DNA of 42,217 bases from NCBI RefSeq assembly GCF_024721315.2, contig NZ_JANFAK020000068.1:1-42217 (forward strand), in the 5' to 3' direction. Source of the stretch: Streptomyces sp. Isolate_45 (GTDB taxonomy: Bacteria; Actinomycetota; Actinomycetes; Streptomycetales; Streptomycetaceae). Positions 1-7,205 of this stretch are shown piece after piece. The first letter of the stretch is position 1. Each line of letters starts with the position of its first letter. The position numbers were made by a program, and so were the translations under genes. Under the pieces are notes generated by a model that did not search any database, was not told where the DNA came from, and was given only the letters and a program-made list of their open reading frames with translations.

Positions 1-62
1 CGGCCGCCCTCGCCTACTACTTCCGCCGCCGCGGTACCTGCGGGCACTGCGGACGCGGCTGA
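1..62 (+). CDS. C-terminal end of a membrane protein paralogous to the next gene (partial)
   Basis: Only the last 19 codons, in the frame starting at base 3, and the TGA stop are inside the window. The tail reads Ala-Ala-Leu-Ala-Tyr-Tyr-Phe, then three Arg, then a Cys-x-x-Cys pair. The next gene ends in the same way: a hydrophobic helix, His-Leu-Arg-Arg-Arg and a Cys-x-x-Cys knuckle. The two are probably tandem duplicates. Function unknown. Confidence 0.6.
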   Translation, partial: AALAYYFRRRGTCGHCGRG

Positions 63-272
63 CCCGGCGCCTTCGAAATTTTTGATCCAGCGTTGAGCGG
101 CGCGTTCGCCTCCGTGACAGTGAAAACGAATCACATGCCCCTGACCGGACGGGACGAGAACATGCGCACCCCCTGACGGCCACCCACCCCTGATCCGGCG
201 GTTTCCGGTCCGTGCCCCCGCGGATCGGGAGCCGCCTTCCCCGTTTGTGCCCGCCCGGGCGGCCGCGCCGGG

Positions 273-290
273 ATCTGCCGATCGGCAGAT
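273..290. promoter_or_regulatory. Perfect 18-bp palindrome upstream of a membrane protein gene
   Basis: ATCTGCCGATCGGCAGAT is identical to its own reverse complement. It lies 83 nt before the ATG at 374, in the 311-nt gap (63-373) that otherwise holds no convincing gene. Its position and perfect symmetry suggest a dimeric repressor or activator site. No regulator gene is adjacent, so the binding protein is unknown. Confidence 0.4.
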
Positions 291-373
291 GTGCCGGGAC
301 GCCCCGCGCGGCAGCGTTGTTCCCACGAAGAAGACAGATTCCGCCCCGAGCGGTGAACCGGAGGAAGTCCGTC

Positions 374-1471
374 ATGCCGAACACAGCCACCGAAACGCGT
401 ACCAGGGAAGCGATCCCGGACGTCGTGCCCCGGCGCCGGTGGTCGAGGTGGCCGGACTGGGCGGGGTACCTGGCGATCGTGTGGTCGGCGCTCTACGGGG
501 CGGCGGCGCTGTACTGGGCCCTGGGCGGGGACTCCTACCCCTTCGGGCGGGTCCACGAGGACCGCGCGTCGGGATCGATCCTGGAGCCGAGCCGGGCCGA
601 AGTGGTCGCCCCGGTGCTGGCCGTGTTCTGCGCCCTCGGTGTCGCCGTCGGCGTCATGATGCTGCGCGGCCGCGGGACCGGACGGTACCGGAAGGCCCTG
701 CTCGCCTACGGCTGGGTGGCCGGCGTCGCCATGACCTTCCTGATCCCCGACTACTCGCTGCTCGGCCTGCTGGTGTTCTCGCCGGCCCTGCTCGTGTTCG
801 CCTTCACCGGGGTGCCGGGTCCGCAGGACATGGGCGACATCCTGTACTGGCACCGCGGCAATCTGATGATCGTCTTCATCGGCGGGTTGCTGTGGATCGC
901 CGCGACCGTCGCCCACCAGCGGCGCACCAACGGCCAGTGCGTGCGCTGCGGCCGGGCCCCGCACGGCCCGGGCGCCTGGAGCGACCCGGCCAAGCTGCGC
1001 ACCTGGGGGCACCGGGCCGTCTACGTGGCCGTGCTCTCGACGATCCCCTACGACGTCACCCGCATCGCCTGGTACTTCGGCCTGCCGCTCGGCATCACCG
1101 ACGAGTTCCTCAAGGAGATGCAGGACACGCCCAACATGCTGGAGATCGGGCTCGTCATGGGTGTCCTGTCGACCCTGGGCAGCCTGTTGATGCACGGACT
1201 GGTGGCCAAGTGGGGCGAGGTCTGGCCGCGCTGGGTCTGGTTCAAGAAGGGCCGGAGGATCCACCCCGCGACCGCCATCGTCCCGGCCGCGACCGTCGCG
1301 GTGGTCCTCGTTCCCGCCGGGCTGATGGGCCTGCGGGGCTTCGAGGCCACCTCCTGGGGGATCATGGGACCCGCGATCCTCTGGGCGGTCTGGGGCGCCG
1401 CCCTCGGCGCCGCGACCTACCTCTACCACCTGCGTCGCCGCGGCCGGTGCCGCAGCTGCGAGCAGGAGTGA
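374..1471 (+). CDS. Polytopic membrane protein of unknown function
   Basis: 365 residues. The ATG was chosen because GAGGAAG sits 7 nt upstream and the hydrophobic region begins about 30 residues in. There are about seven to eight hydrophobic segments (roughly 27-47, 82-100, 115-150, 165-185, 215-235, 260-280, 300-345). A central Cys-x-x-Cys (Cys-Val-Arg-Cys) lies in the loop near 195 and a terminal Cys-x-x-Cys pair at the C-terminus. It resembles uncharacterised Streptomyces membrane proteins, and the partial gene at the window start is a paralog. The gene is followed by a strong bidirectional terminator, so it is not transcribed into the ABC transporter. No catalytic motif was recognised. 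Confidence 0.75.
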   Translation: MPNTATETRTREAIPDVVPRRRWSRWPDWAGYLAIVWSALYGAAALYWALGGDSYPFGRVHEDRASGSILEPSRAEVVAPVLAVFCALGVAVGVMMLRGRGTGRYRKALLAYGWVAGVAMTFLIPDYSLLGLLVFSPALLVFAFTGVPGPQDMGDILYWHRGNLMIVFIGGLLWIAATVAHQRRTNGQCVRCGRAPHGPGAWSDPAKLRTWGHRAVYVAVLSTIPYDVTRIAWYFGLPLGITDEFLKEMQDTPNMLEIGLVMGVLSTLGSLLMHGLVAKWGEVWPRWVWFKKGRRIHPATAIVPAATVAVVLVPAGLMGLRGFEATSWGIMGPAILWAVWGAALGAATYLYHLRRRGRCRSCEQE

Positions 1472-1488
1472 GGCGCCGGGCGGTGACC

Positions 1489-1552
1489 GCCCCCCTACGC
1501 GCGAGGGCCCGCCGTCCCCTCCGGGACGGCGGGCCCTCGCGCGTAGGGGGGC
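1489..1552. terminator. Bidirectional terminator with a 30-bp perfect stem
   Basis: Arms 1489-1518 and 1523-1552 are perfect inverted repeats around the 4-nt loop CTCC. The hairpin lies exactly between the convergent stop codons of the membrane protein (1471) and the ABC permease (1557), so it should terminate transcription from both sides. Confidence 0.85.
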
Positions 1553-1556
1553 AGGC

Positions 1557-2402
1557 TCACGACACCTTGCGGAAGCTGCGGATCGCCAGCGGCGCGGTGA
1601 GGAGCACGACGACCAGGCAGATGCCCAGGGGAGCCAGGACGGTGCTCAGCCGGGGCTCCCCGAAGGCCAGGTCGCGTGCCGCCGTGATGGCGTGGGACAT
1701 CGGGTTGACCTCGGCGAACCCCTTGAGCCAGCCCGGCAGGCCCTCGGCCGGCACGAAGGCGTTCGAGGCGAAGAGCAGCACCATGTTGATGATTCCGCCG
1801 ATGGGCTGCAGCGCCTCCGGACGGCGCAGCCAGGCCGACAGGGCCATGAAGACCCACCCCAGCGACCAGCCGAGCACCACGGCGACCAGGACCGCGCCCA
1901 GCGCGCCGAACACGCCGCCCGCCGGGCCGAACCCGAAGACCAGGGCCGCGGCCACCAGCATGACCAGCATGTTGACCGTGTTGAGGACGGTGTCGGCGAT
2001 GCTCCGGCCGATCAGGATGGACGCCGTGTGGATGGGCATCGCCTTGAAGCGGGCGATGATGCCGTTGTTGAGCTCCGTCGTCAGTGCCACGCCCGACTTG
2101 AGCCCCGCGCTGATCGACCCCGTGACGAGGAAGGCCGGCAGGAGGTAGTCGATGTAGCTGACCCCGGCGGGGAACGCGGAGGTCTGCGAGACGCTCTTGA
2201 AGACCTGGCTGAACACCGTCAGCATCAGGATGGGCTCCAGGACACCCGGCAGTACCAGGGCGGGTTCGCGTAGGGCCCGCAGGGACCGGCCGGACAGGAC
2301 CTGGATCTGCTTGAGGACGCCGGTCCCGGCGAACCGCGGGGGCGTCACGGGGACGGCTTCTCGGGTCGGCCGATCGGCCGCCCGGCTGGTCGTGATGGTC
2401 AT
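1557..2402 (-). CDS. ABC-2 type transporter permease (DrrB-like)
   Basis: 281 residues, the usual size for a DrrB/ABC-2 membrane subunit. The N-terminus is cytoplasmic (about 45 residues), followed by about six hydrophobic helices, including Leu-Pro-Ala-Phe-Leu-Val-Thr-Gly-Ser near 92 and the family-typical stretch after Asn-Asn-Gly-Ile-Ile-Ala-Arg-Phe-Lys near 114. The stop codon of the ATPase gene lies 13 nt upstream, so the two are one operon. With that partner it should form an exporter, probably exporting the cluster product or a toxic intermediate. The substrate is inferred from position only. Confidence 0.85.
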   Translation of the reverse strand: MTITTSRAADRPTREAVPVTPPRFAGTGVLKQIQVLSGRSLRALREPALVLPGVLEPILMLTVFSQVFKSVSQTSAFPAGVSYIDYLLPAFLVTGSISAGLKSGVALTTELNNGIIARFKAMPIHTASILIGRSIADTVLNTVNMLVMLVAAALVFGFGPAGGVFGALGAVLVAVVLGWSLGWVFMALSAWLRRPEALQPIGGIINMVLLFASNAFVPAEGLPGWLKGFAEVNPMSHAITAARDLAFGEPRLSTVLAPLGICLVVVLLTAPLAIRSFRKVS

Positions 2403-2415
2403 CGGGGGTTCCTGC

Positions 2416-3354
2416 CTAGCGTCCGGTGGAATGGTTCAGGGCCATGTACACGTCGTCGAGGGACGGTTCGGCGAAGGCCAGCCCGGCGAGGTCCACTCCC
2501 GCCTCGTCCGTGGCCCGGACGACACGGGCCAGGTCGGTGGAGTCCGTGACGGGCATCGTCAACACCAGCCCGTCCCCCTCGTGCGCGGGGGAGAAGCCGG
2601 CGCCCCGCAGGGCCTCGGAGGCCCGCGGGCGGTCCGACTCGCCGCGCACCGTGACGGAGACGCTGCGCCGCCCGATCCGGGCCTTCAGTTCATCGGCGGT
2701 GCCGGACGCGATGACCCGGCCGGCCGCCAGCACGGTGATCGAGTCCGCCAAGTAGTCGGCCTCGTCGAGGTACTGGGTGGTCAGCAGCACCGTGGTGCCG
2801 TCCTTGACGAGGAGTTTGACGACCTCCCACAGGGCGCGTCGCGCCGCCGGGTCGAGGCCGGTCGTGGGTTCGTCGAGGAAGATGACGTCCGGGTGCCCGA
2901 CCAGGCCGGCCGCGAGGTCCAGGCGGCGGCGCATACCGCCCGAGTAGGTCTTCGCCTTGCGTTCCGCGGCGCCCGTGAGGTCGAACACCTCCAGCAGTTC
3001 TTCGGCGCGCAGCGCCGCCTCGCGCCGGGACGCGCCGAGCAACCGCGCGATGAGGACGAGGTTGCCGCGTCCCGAGAGGGTTTCGTCCACCGCCGCGTAC
3101 TGGCCGGTGAGCCCGATGCGCCGGCGGACCTCCTCCGCGTCGCGGGTGACGTCGAGGCCGCCGACGCGGGCCGTGCCCGAGGTGGGCAGGGCCAGCGTGC
3201 TCAGGATGTTGACGAGGGTGGTCTTTCCGGCGCCGTTGTGCCCGAGGAGTCCGAGCACCGTCCCCTGCGCCGCTCCGAGGCTGACCCCGTCGAGCGCCTT
3301 TGCCTGACCGAATGCCTTCGATAGGTCCGAGACTTCAATCATCACGTCGTCCAT
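2416..3354 (-). CDS. ABC transporter ATP-binding protein (DrrA-like)
   Basis: 312 residues from the ATG at 3354, which has GAGGAAAG 5 nt upstream; an in-frame ATG 36 nt further out has no such site. Walker A is Gly-His-Asn-Gly-Ala-Gly-Lys-Thr (38-45), followed by the signature Tyr-Ser-Gly-Gly-Met-Arg-Arg-Arg and Walker B with Leu-Asp-Glu-Pro-Thr-Thr-Gly-Leu-Asp. The C-terminal part resembles the DUF4162 extension of the daunorubicin-resistance ATPase family. It energises the ABC-2 permease encoded directly downstream. Such pairs commonly confer self-resistance in antibiotic clusters. Confidence 0.9.
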   Translation of the reverse strand: MDDVMIEVSDLSKAFGQAKALDGVSLGAAQGTVLGLLGHNGAGKTTLVNILSTLALPTSGTARVGGLDVTRDAEEVRRRIGLTGQYAAVDETLSGRGNLVLIARLLGASRREAALRAEELLEVFDLTGAAERKAKTYSGGMRRRLDLAAGLVGHPDVIFLDEPTTGLDPAARRALWEVVKLLVKDGTTVLLTTQYLDEADYLADSITVLAAGRVIASGTADELKARIGRRSVSVTVRGESDRPRASEALRGAGFSPAHEGDGLVLTMPVTDSTDLARVVRATDEAGVDLAGLAFAEPSLDDVYMALNHSTGR

Positions 3355-3436
3355 GAATTCTTTCCTCGCTCGATGCCGGGAGCCCACCACCGGTCGTCGG
3401 GAGTAATTGAGGAATGACCGAAATGGATGACATGGG

Positions 3437-3457
3437 CCGTACCTGTAATCGGTACGG
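3437..3457. promoter_or_regulatory. Inverted repeat CCGTACC-N7-GGTACGG, candidate operator
   Basis: Two perfect 7-bp arms flank a 7-nt spacer. The site lies in the 198-nt gap between the end of the histidine kinase gene and the ABC ATPase start, 82 nt upstream of that start. The arms are short and no T-tract follows, so an operator for the transporter operon is more likely than a terminator. The cognate regulator is not identified. Confidence 0.4.
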
Positions 3458-3552
3458 TAGTGGTGGCATGCCGTAATGCGGAGTGAGGATCAGAAGTCTC
3501 GAAGTGACATTGCGGGATGGCCGGAGATCCTGCTATTCACCATCCCGTGGGG

Positions 3553-4785
3553 TCATTCGCCGATGGGCAGCGCGGCGGACGTCCGCCACCCCCCGTCGGC
3601 GGGAGCGCCGAAGTCGAAGGTGCCGCCGAGCGCCTCCACGCGTTCGGCGAGGCCCGCCAGCCCCGAACCGCCGCCGCGGCGGGCCCGTTCCCCGGCCCCG
3701 CCGCCGTGGAGGGACGGGGCGCTGTTGGTCACGGAAACGGCCAGCAGGGGCACCGGACCGGATAGGTCGGGCAGTATCCGGACGCGGACCAGCGGAGTGG
3801 TCGGGGCGTGCCGGCGGATGTTGGTCAGTGCCTCCACGACCGCCCGGTGGGCGGTCGCCGCCACCTCGCGCGGGACCCGGCCGACGTGATTGGGCGTCAG
3901 GTCGATGTCGAGGTCGACCTCGGCCCGCCCGGCGGCCCGGAACCGGTCCACGACGTCCACGATGTCGGTCAGTCCGTACGCCTGGGGTCGGCCCTCGCCG
4001 CCGCCGGGGCCCGGTTGCCCGGGGGTGGCGTCGGCGCCGTCGAGCATGTGGACGGTACGGTCCATCGAGCCCAGGGCCTGGAGCCCCGCGGCCTCGATCT
4101 GCGCCAGGAGCGGCAGGACCTGGTCCGGCCGTCCGGCGCCGACGACCTGGGCGGCCTGGGCGAGCACCACGATGCCCGACACGTCGTGGGCCACGAAGTC
4201 GTGCAGGTCGCGGGCCAGTTGAAGGCGTTGGGTGCGTCGTGCCTCGCGTACGGCGAGCAACCTGCGGGATTCGAGCGTGCGCAGGTAGCCGCCGATCGCG
4301 GCGGCCGCCACCGCCCCGAGCGCGAAGAAGGCGCTCTGTGCCGCGGCTTCCAACACGGTCGGCGGCAGTTGCAGTCGAAGGACGACGGTCGACTCCAGCA
4401 GGCCGATCGCCGAGCCGAGCACGATGGCCTGCCGGACGGGCGCGCGCCGCGCCAGCAGCAGGACGATCACCAACAGGGCGGCCACCTCGACCAGCGCGAG
4501 CAGGCCGGCCGGGCCCTGTTGGGTCTCGGCGGGCGGCGGGAACTGGGCGGCGGTCCCCAGCGCCGACGCGACGGCCACGGCGGACGCCGTCGGCGCGAGC
4601 GGCACCCGTGCGGGCAGTCCGGTGAGGGCGAGGGCCGCGAGGACCGCCACCGTCATGGGTAGGAGGGCTCTCCAGCCCGCCGAGGGCGCGGCGAGCAGGG
4701 CGGCCGTCAGGCCGCCCGCTCCCAGGACCGCGCAGAGGGTGCTCGGAAGGACGTTCCGCAGCGGGTGTCGCTCGTCGTGGGGCAT
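3553..4785 (-). CDS. NarL-type two-component sensor histidine kinase, orphan
   Basis: 410 residues. Residues 1-165 contain about five to six hydrophobic helices. The HisKA_3 dimerisation helix follows, with Arg-Asp-Leu-His-Asp and the likely phosphoacceptor His195. An HATPase N box (Glu-Ala-Leu-Thr-Asn-Ile-Arg-Arg-His) and a Gly-Ser-Gly-Leu-Ala-Gly-Leu box come near the end. The usual Asp-x-Gly of the G1 box is not obvious: that place reads Val-Thr-Asn-Ser-Ala-Pro. No response regulator is encoded in the window, which is unusual because this class is nearly always paired. No clear ribosome-binding site precedes the ATG. It is co-directional with the ABC transporter, which it may control. Two palindromes lie in its upstream region. 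Confidence 0.85.
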   Translation of the reverse strand: MPHDERHPLRNVLPSTLCAVLGAGGLTAALLAAPSAGWRALLPMTVAVLAALALTGLPARVPLAPTASAVAVASALGTAAQFPPPAETQQGPAGLLALVEVAALLVIVLLLARRAPVRQAIVLGSAIGLLESTVVLRLQLPPTVLEAAAQSAFFALGAVAAAAIGGYLRTLESRRLLAVREARRTQRLQLARDLHDFVAHDVSGIVVLAQAAQVVGAGRPDQVLPLLAQIEAAGLQALGSMDRTVHMLDGADATPGQPGPGGGEGRPQAYGLTDIVDVVDRFRAAGRAEVDLDIDLTPNHVGRVPREVAATAHRAVVEALTNIRRHAPTTPLVRVRILPDLSGPVPLLAVSVTNSAPSLHGGGAGERARRGGGSGLAGLAERVEALGGTFDFGAPADGGWRTSAALPIGE

Positions 4786-4824
4786 CCGGCCGAGTCTAGG
4801 AGGGCGTGTTGCGGGAGATGCGGA

Positions 4825-4851
4825 CAACCTCCCCTCCGTAAGGGGAGGTTG
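4825..4851. promoter_or_regulatory. 27-bp perfect inverted repeat in a divergent promoter region
   Basis: 11-bp arms, 4825-4835 (CAACCTCCCCT) and 4841-4851, flank a 5-nt spacer. The repeat lies between the divergent histidine kinase (start 4785) and the small gene at 4963. A terminator makes no sense between divergent starts, so it is read as an operator or an mRNA leader hairpin. Confidence 0.5.
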
Positions 4852-4858
4852 CGCCGAC

Positions 4859-4876
4859 ATGGCAGCAAGCTGCCAT
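4859..4876. promoter_or_regulatory. Perfect palindrome ATGGCAGC-AA-GCTGCCAT
   Basis: 8-bp arms with a 2-nt centre, starting 7 nt after the previous inverted repeat and in the same divergent promoter region. Close packing of two different dyads suggests a control element for the kinase and/or the gene at 4963. The binding protein is unknown. Confidence 0.5.
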
Positions 4877-4962
4877 CCGGCTACTGCTCGGCCGGGTCGT
4901 TCTGCTGTTCTTCTCCGGGATGTGTCGCGAATCGATCCGTAGAAGGCGCGAGGGAGCTCGAA

Positions 4963-5496
4963 ATGACCGACGACCGGTCGGAACTGGACCGTCTGGTGCC
5001 GAAATGGCATTTCAGGGAAATCCACCGGATTCCCGTTGCGGGTTCGACGGACGACGTGATGCGCGCCGTGTACGCCACCACCTGGGCGGAGGCGCCCGTG
5101 GCACGCGCCCTCATCGCCCTCACCCGGGCCGACGTCTCGGCGGAGCGGCGCATCGTATCCGACTACCTCAAGGAAAGCGGAGAGGTGATTCCCAGCGGAG
5201 GCGAGGAGTTCCTCTTCGCGGCGGTGCAGTCGATGGAGGACATCCCTCGACCCCCGGGTACGATTTCCGAGATAATTCGTGATTGTCCCGGGCCCGGAAT
5301 ACTCAAGATCGGGATGAACGTCCGGTACGCCCGCGGGATCCTCTCCACGGAGACCCGGATCTTCGCGACGGACGACCGTGCCCGGCGCAGGTTCGCTCCC
5401 TACTGGTTGTTCATCAGGTTCGGCAGCGGGGCGACGCGCAAGTCCATGCTCCGGGCGATCCGGGACCGGGTGCTGAGGGAGGCTCCGGCCGCCTGA
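4963..5496 (+). CDS. Uncharacterised protein, SRPBCC/DUF2867-like
   Basis: 177 residues. The start is supported by AGGGAG 8 nt upstream. The C-terminal half carries a pattern I associate with small SRPBCC/DUF2867-like bacterial proteins: Thr-Glu-Thr-Arg-(Ile)-Phe-Ala-Thr-Asp near 128, then Ala-Arg-Arg-Arg-Phe-Ala-Pro-Tyr-Trp and a basic amphipathic C-terminal helix. No signal peptide or membrane span is seen. Its last 97 nt overlap the tail of the convergent thioesterase gene. It is the first gene of the cluster side of the divergent, palindrome-rich region. A lipid- or polyketide-binding role is possible but not shown by the sequence. Confidence 0.6.
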   Translation: MTDDRSELDRLVPKWHFREIHRIPVAGSTDDVMRAVYATTWAEAPVARALIALTRADVSAERRIVSDYLKESGEVIPSGGEEFLFAAVQSMEDIPRPPGTISEIIRDCPGPGILKIGMNVRYARGILSTETRIFATDDRARRRFAPYWLFIRFGSGATRKSMLRAIRDRVLREAPAA

Positions 5497-6287
5497 ACGT
5501 CCGGGGCCCGAACGTCGGCCGCCCCGGGGTCGCCCGCTCCGCCCGGCCCGGCCGGGCGGAGCGCCGGCACGTGATCGGGCAGCCGCCGCCACACCTCGGG
5601 CGTGTAGAAGTGCCCGCCGGGCAGCGGCGTGGCCGTGAAGCCGCCCGCGGTCAGCGGGCGCCACGCCTCGACATCGGCGGCGCCCATCATGTCCCGCTCC
5701 CCGTACAGCACGTGCAGCGGCGCCCGTACGCGCGTGCCCGGCCGGTGGTGGTACCCGTCCAGGACGCGCAGGTCGGCGCGGAACGCGTCGACGGCCATCC
5801 GCGTCAGCTCCGGCTCGGCCCGCACCGCGTCCGCCAACTGTCCGGCCGAGCCCATCCAGTCGAGGAGCTCCTCGTCGGTGTCGTACAGGCTCGGCGGGGT
5901 CGACAGGGCTTCCCGTACGCGGGAGGGAGCGTGGGCGGCGGAGACGACCACGGCCCGCGGCGCCGGCCCACCCGCCCGTTCCGCCCGCACCGCGAGATCG
6001 AAGGCGACCCAGGCCCCCATGCTGTGCCCCAGCAGTACGTAGGGCCGGCCGCCCAGGCTCCGCACCGCCCCCAGCGCCTCGGCGAGGAGCTCCTCCCAGT
6101 CCCGCGCGAACGGGTCGGTGAAGCGTCCCTCCCGGCCGGGATAGCAGTACAGGGCCAGTTCCACGTCCTCCGGCAGCGCCCGCGCCCAGGAACGGAAGGG
6201 CGCCGTACCACCGCCGCAGAAGCTCAGGCACAACAGGGTCAGCCGGGCCCGGGGGCGCGGCAGCGGTCTGATCAGCGGTCCTGACAC
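5400..6287 (-). CDS. Type II thioesterase (alpha/beta hydrolase)
   Basis: 295 residues from a GTG preceded by GGGAG. The thioesterase II pattern is clear: Leu-Ser-Phe-Cys-Gly-Gly-Gly at the oxyanion region, Tyr-Pro-Gly-Arg-Glu-Gly-Arg, nucleophile Gly-His-Ser-Met-Gly, and the C-terminal Leu-Pro-Gly-Gly-His-Phe-Tyr with the catalytic His. These enzymes remove aberrant acyl or aminoacyl groups from carrier proteins. The reading frame continues about 60 residues past the usual family end and overlaps the convergent gene ending at 5496 by 97 nt, so the tail is probably unstructured. It is divergent from the mbtH-ACP operon. A second copy lies at 23610. Confidence 0.85.
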   Translation of the reverse strand: MSGPLIRPLPRPRARLTLLCLSFCGGGTAPFRSWARALPEDVELALYCYPGREGRFTDPFARDWEELLAEALGAVRSLGGRPYVLLGHSMGAWVAFDLAVRAERAGGPAPRAVVVSAAHAPSRVREALSTPPSLYDTDEELLDWMGSAGQLADAVRAEPELTRMAVDAFRADLRVLDGYHHRPGTRVRAPLHVLYGERDMMGAADVEAWRPLTAGGFTATPLPGGHFYTPEVWRRLPDHVPALRPAGPGGAGDPGAADVRAPDVQAAGASLSTRSRIARSMDLRVAPLPNLMNNQ

Positions 6288-6649
6288 CTGAACTCCCTGC
6301 TGGTCGTGAGGGGATGGCACGGTGGACCGTACTGGTCGCCGCGCTGGGGCGCCGACCGCGCCAAGAATTCTTCGATGGCCGGAAGCGGTCCTCGCCGCCG
6401 GGGCGCACGGCGGGCGGGGCCGGCGCCGGCGGGCCGCGGCCGACGGGGCGGAACAAACGTACTTTTTCGCCGTCGGCACGACCGGCCCGGAGGTGCGCCC
6501 CGAATCCGCGCAACACATTATTCAATTCCTTTCATTGCAATCTCTCACGGCCGGGCGGTCGTCGCGGGTCGGGCAGCCCTTGTCGAGATGATTCCCGGGT
6601 GCTTATGGTCGAGCCGAATTGGGCGACAGTGCCAGGAAGGGAAGAGTCG
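6288..6649. other. Divergent intergenic region, AT-rich core
   Basis: 362 nt between the thioesterase and mbtH starts. No convincing gene is seen. The stretch at about 6515-6545 is far more AT-rich than its surroundings. It should hold the promoters for both directions, including the main promoter of the biosynthetic operon. Confidence 0.6.
6580..6609 (+). promoter_or_regulatory. Candidate sigma-70-like promoter for the mbtH/ACP/PKS operon
   Basis: TTGTCG (6580-6585) and TATGGT (6604-6609) are separated by 18 nt, about 40 nt before the mbtH start. The match to TTGACA/TAnnnT is partial. It is the best hexamer pair I could see in this gap. Confidence 0.35.
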
Positions 6650-6868
6650 ATGGCCAATCCATTCGAGGACGACAGCGCCGAGTACTGGGTACTCGTGAAC
6701 GAAGAGGGACAGCATTCCCTTTGGCCCGGATTCGCCGAAGTGCCGGCGGGTTGGACCGTTGCGCACGGCAAGGCCGCCAGGGCGGAATGCCTGGACTACG
6801 TGAACGAGCACTGGACCGACATGCGTCCCCGCAGCCTCGCGGCGGCCATGTCCGCCGACGCGTCCTGA
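6650..6868 (+). CDS. MbtH-like NRPS accessory protein
   Basis: 72 residues, the standard MbtH size. It shows the family hallmarks: Asn-Pro-Phe-Glu-Asp near the N-terminus, Ser-Leu-Trp-Pro, Pro-Ala-Gly-Trp, the Cys-Leu-Asp-Tyr-Val segment and Trp-Thr-Asp-Met-Arg-Pro-x-Ser. MbtH proteins bind adenylation domains and promote their folding or activity. The only A domain in the window is in the protein starting at 15695, its likely partner. AGGAAGGGA precedes the ATG. The ACP gene follows after 31 nt. Confidence 0.95.
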   Translation: MANPFEDDSAEYWVLVNEEGQHSLWPGFAEVPAGWTVAHGKAARAECLDYVNEHWTDMRPRSLAAAMSADAS

Positions 6869-6899
6869 TCAGCCGAAACACGACCTAGGAGAAAAGAAA

Positions 6900-7151
6900 A
6901 TGTCGACCCTCACCGACGAGCGCCGTACCGCCATCAAGGAAATCGTCATCGACATCCTGGAGCTGGAGGACGACGAGGTCACCGAGACCAGTCTCTTCAT
7001 CGACGACCACGGCGCCGACTCGCTCCGCGCCATCGAGATCCTCGCCTCCCTGGAGAAGGAGTTCGGAATCACCATCGACCAGTCCGAGCTCGCCCAGATG
7101 GTCAACCTGGAGCGCGTGTACGAGGTCGTCGCGGCGGCTCCCGTCCGCTGA
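6900..7151 (+). CDS. Acyl carrier protein
   Basis: 83 residues, acidic, with the phosphopantetheine site Gly-Ala-Asp-Ser-Leu-Arg (Ser41) and helix II Ala-Ile-Glu-Ile-Leu. A strong AGGAGA site precedes the ATG. It is a free-standing ACP at the head of the ketosynthase genes, as in type II PKS clusters, and should carry the growing chain. No second ACP and no malonyl transferase are present, so malonyl loading presumably uses the FabD of primary metabolism. Confidence 0.95.
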   Translation: MSTLTDERRTAIKEIVIDILELEDDEVTETSLFIDDHGADSLRAIEILASLEKEFGITIDQSELAQMVNLERVYEVVAAAPVR

Positions 7152-7205
7152 CCCGGTCCGTAAGCACGCCGCACCGCAGGTCCGTAGGTCTGAAGGGGGA
7201 ACAGC

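Noticed and set aside
3553..6525. A single 990-residue minus-strand frame spanning thioesterase and kinase regions
   Set aside because: Only its C-terminal 410 residues are kinase-like. The rest is an antisense or out-of-frame shadow of the thioesterase and the gene at 4963.
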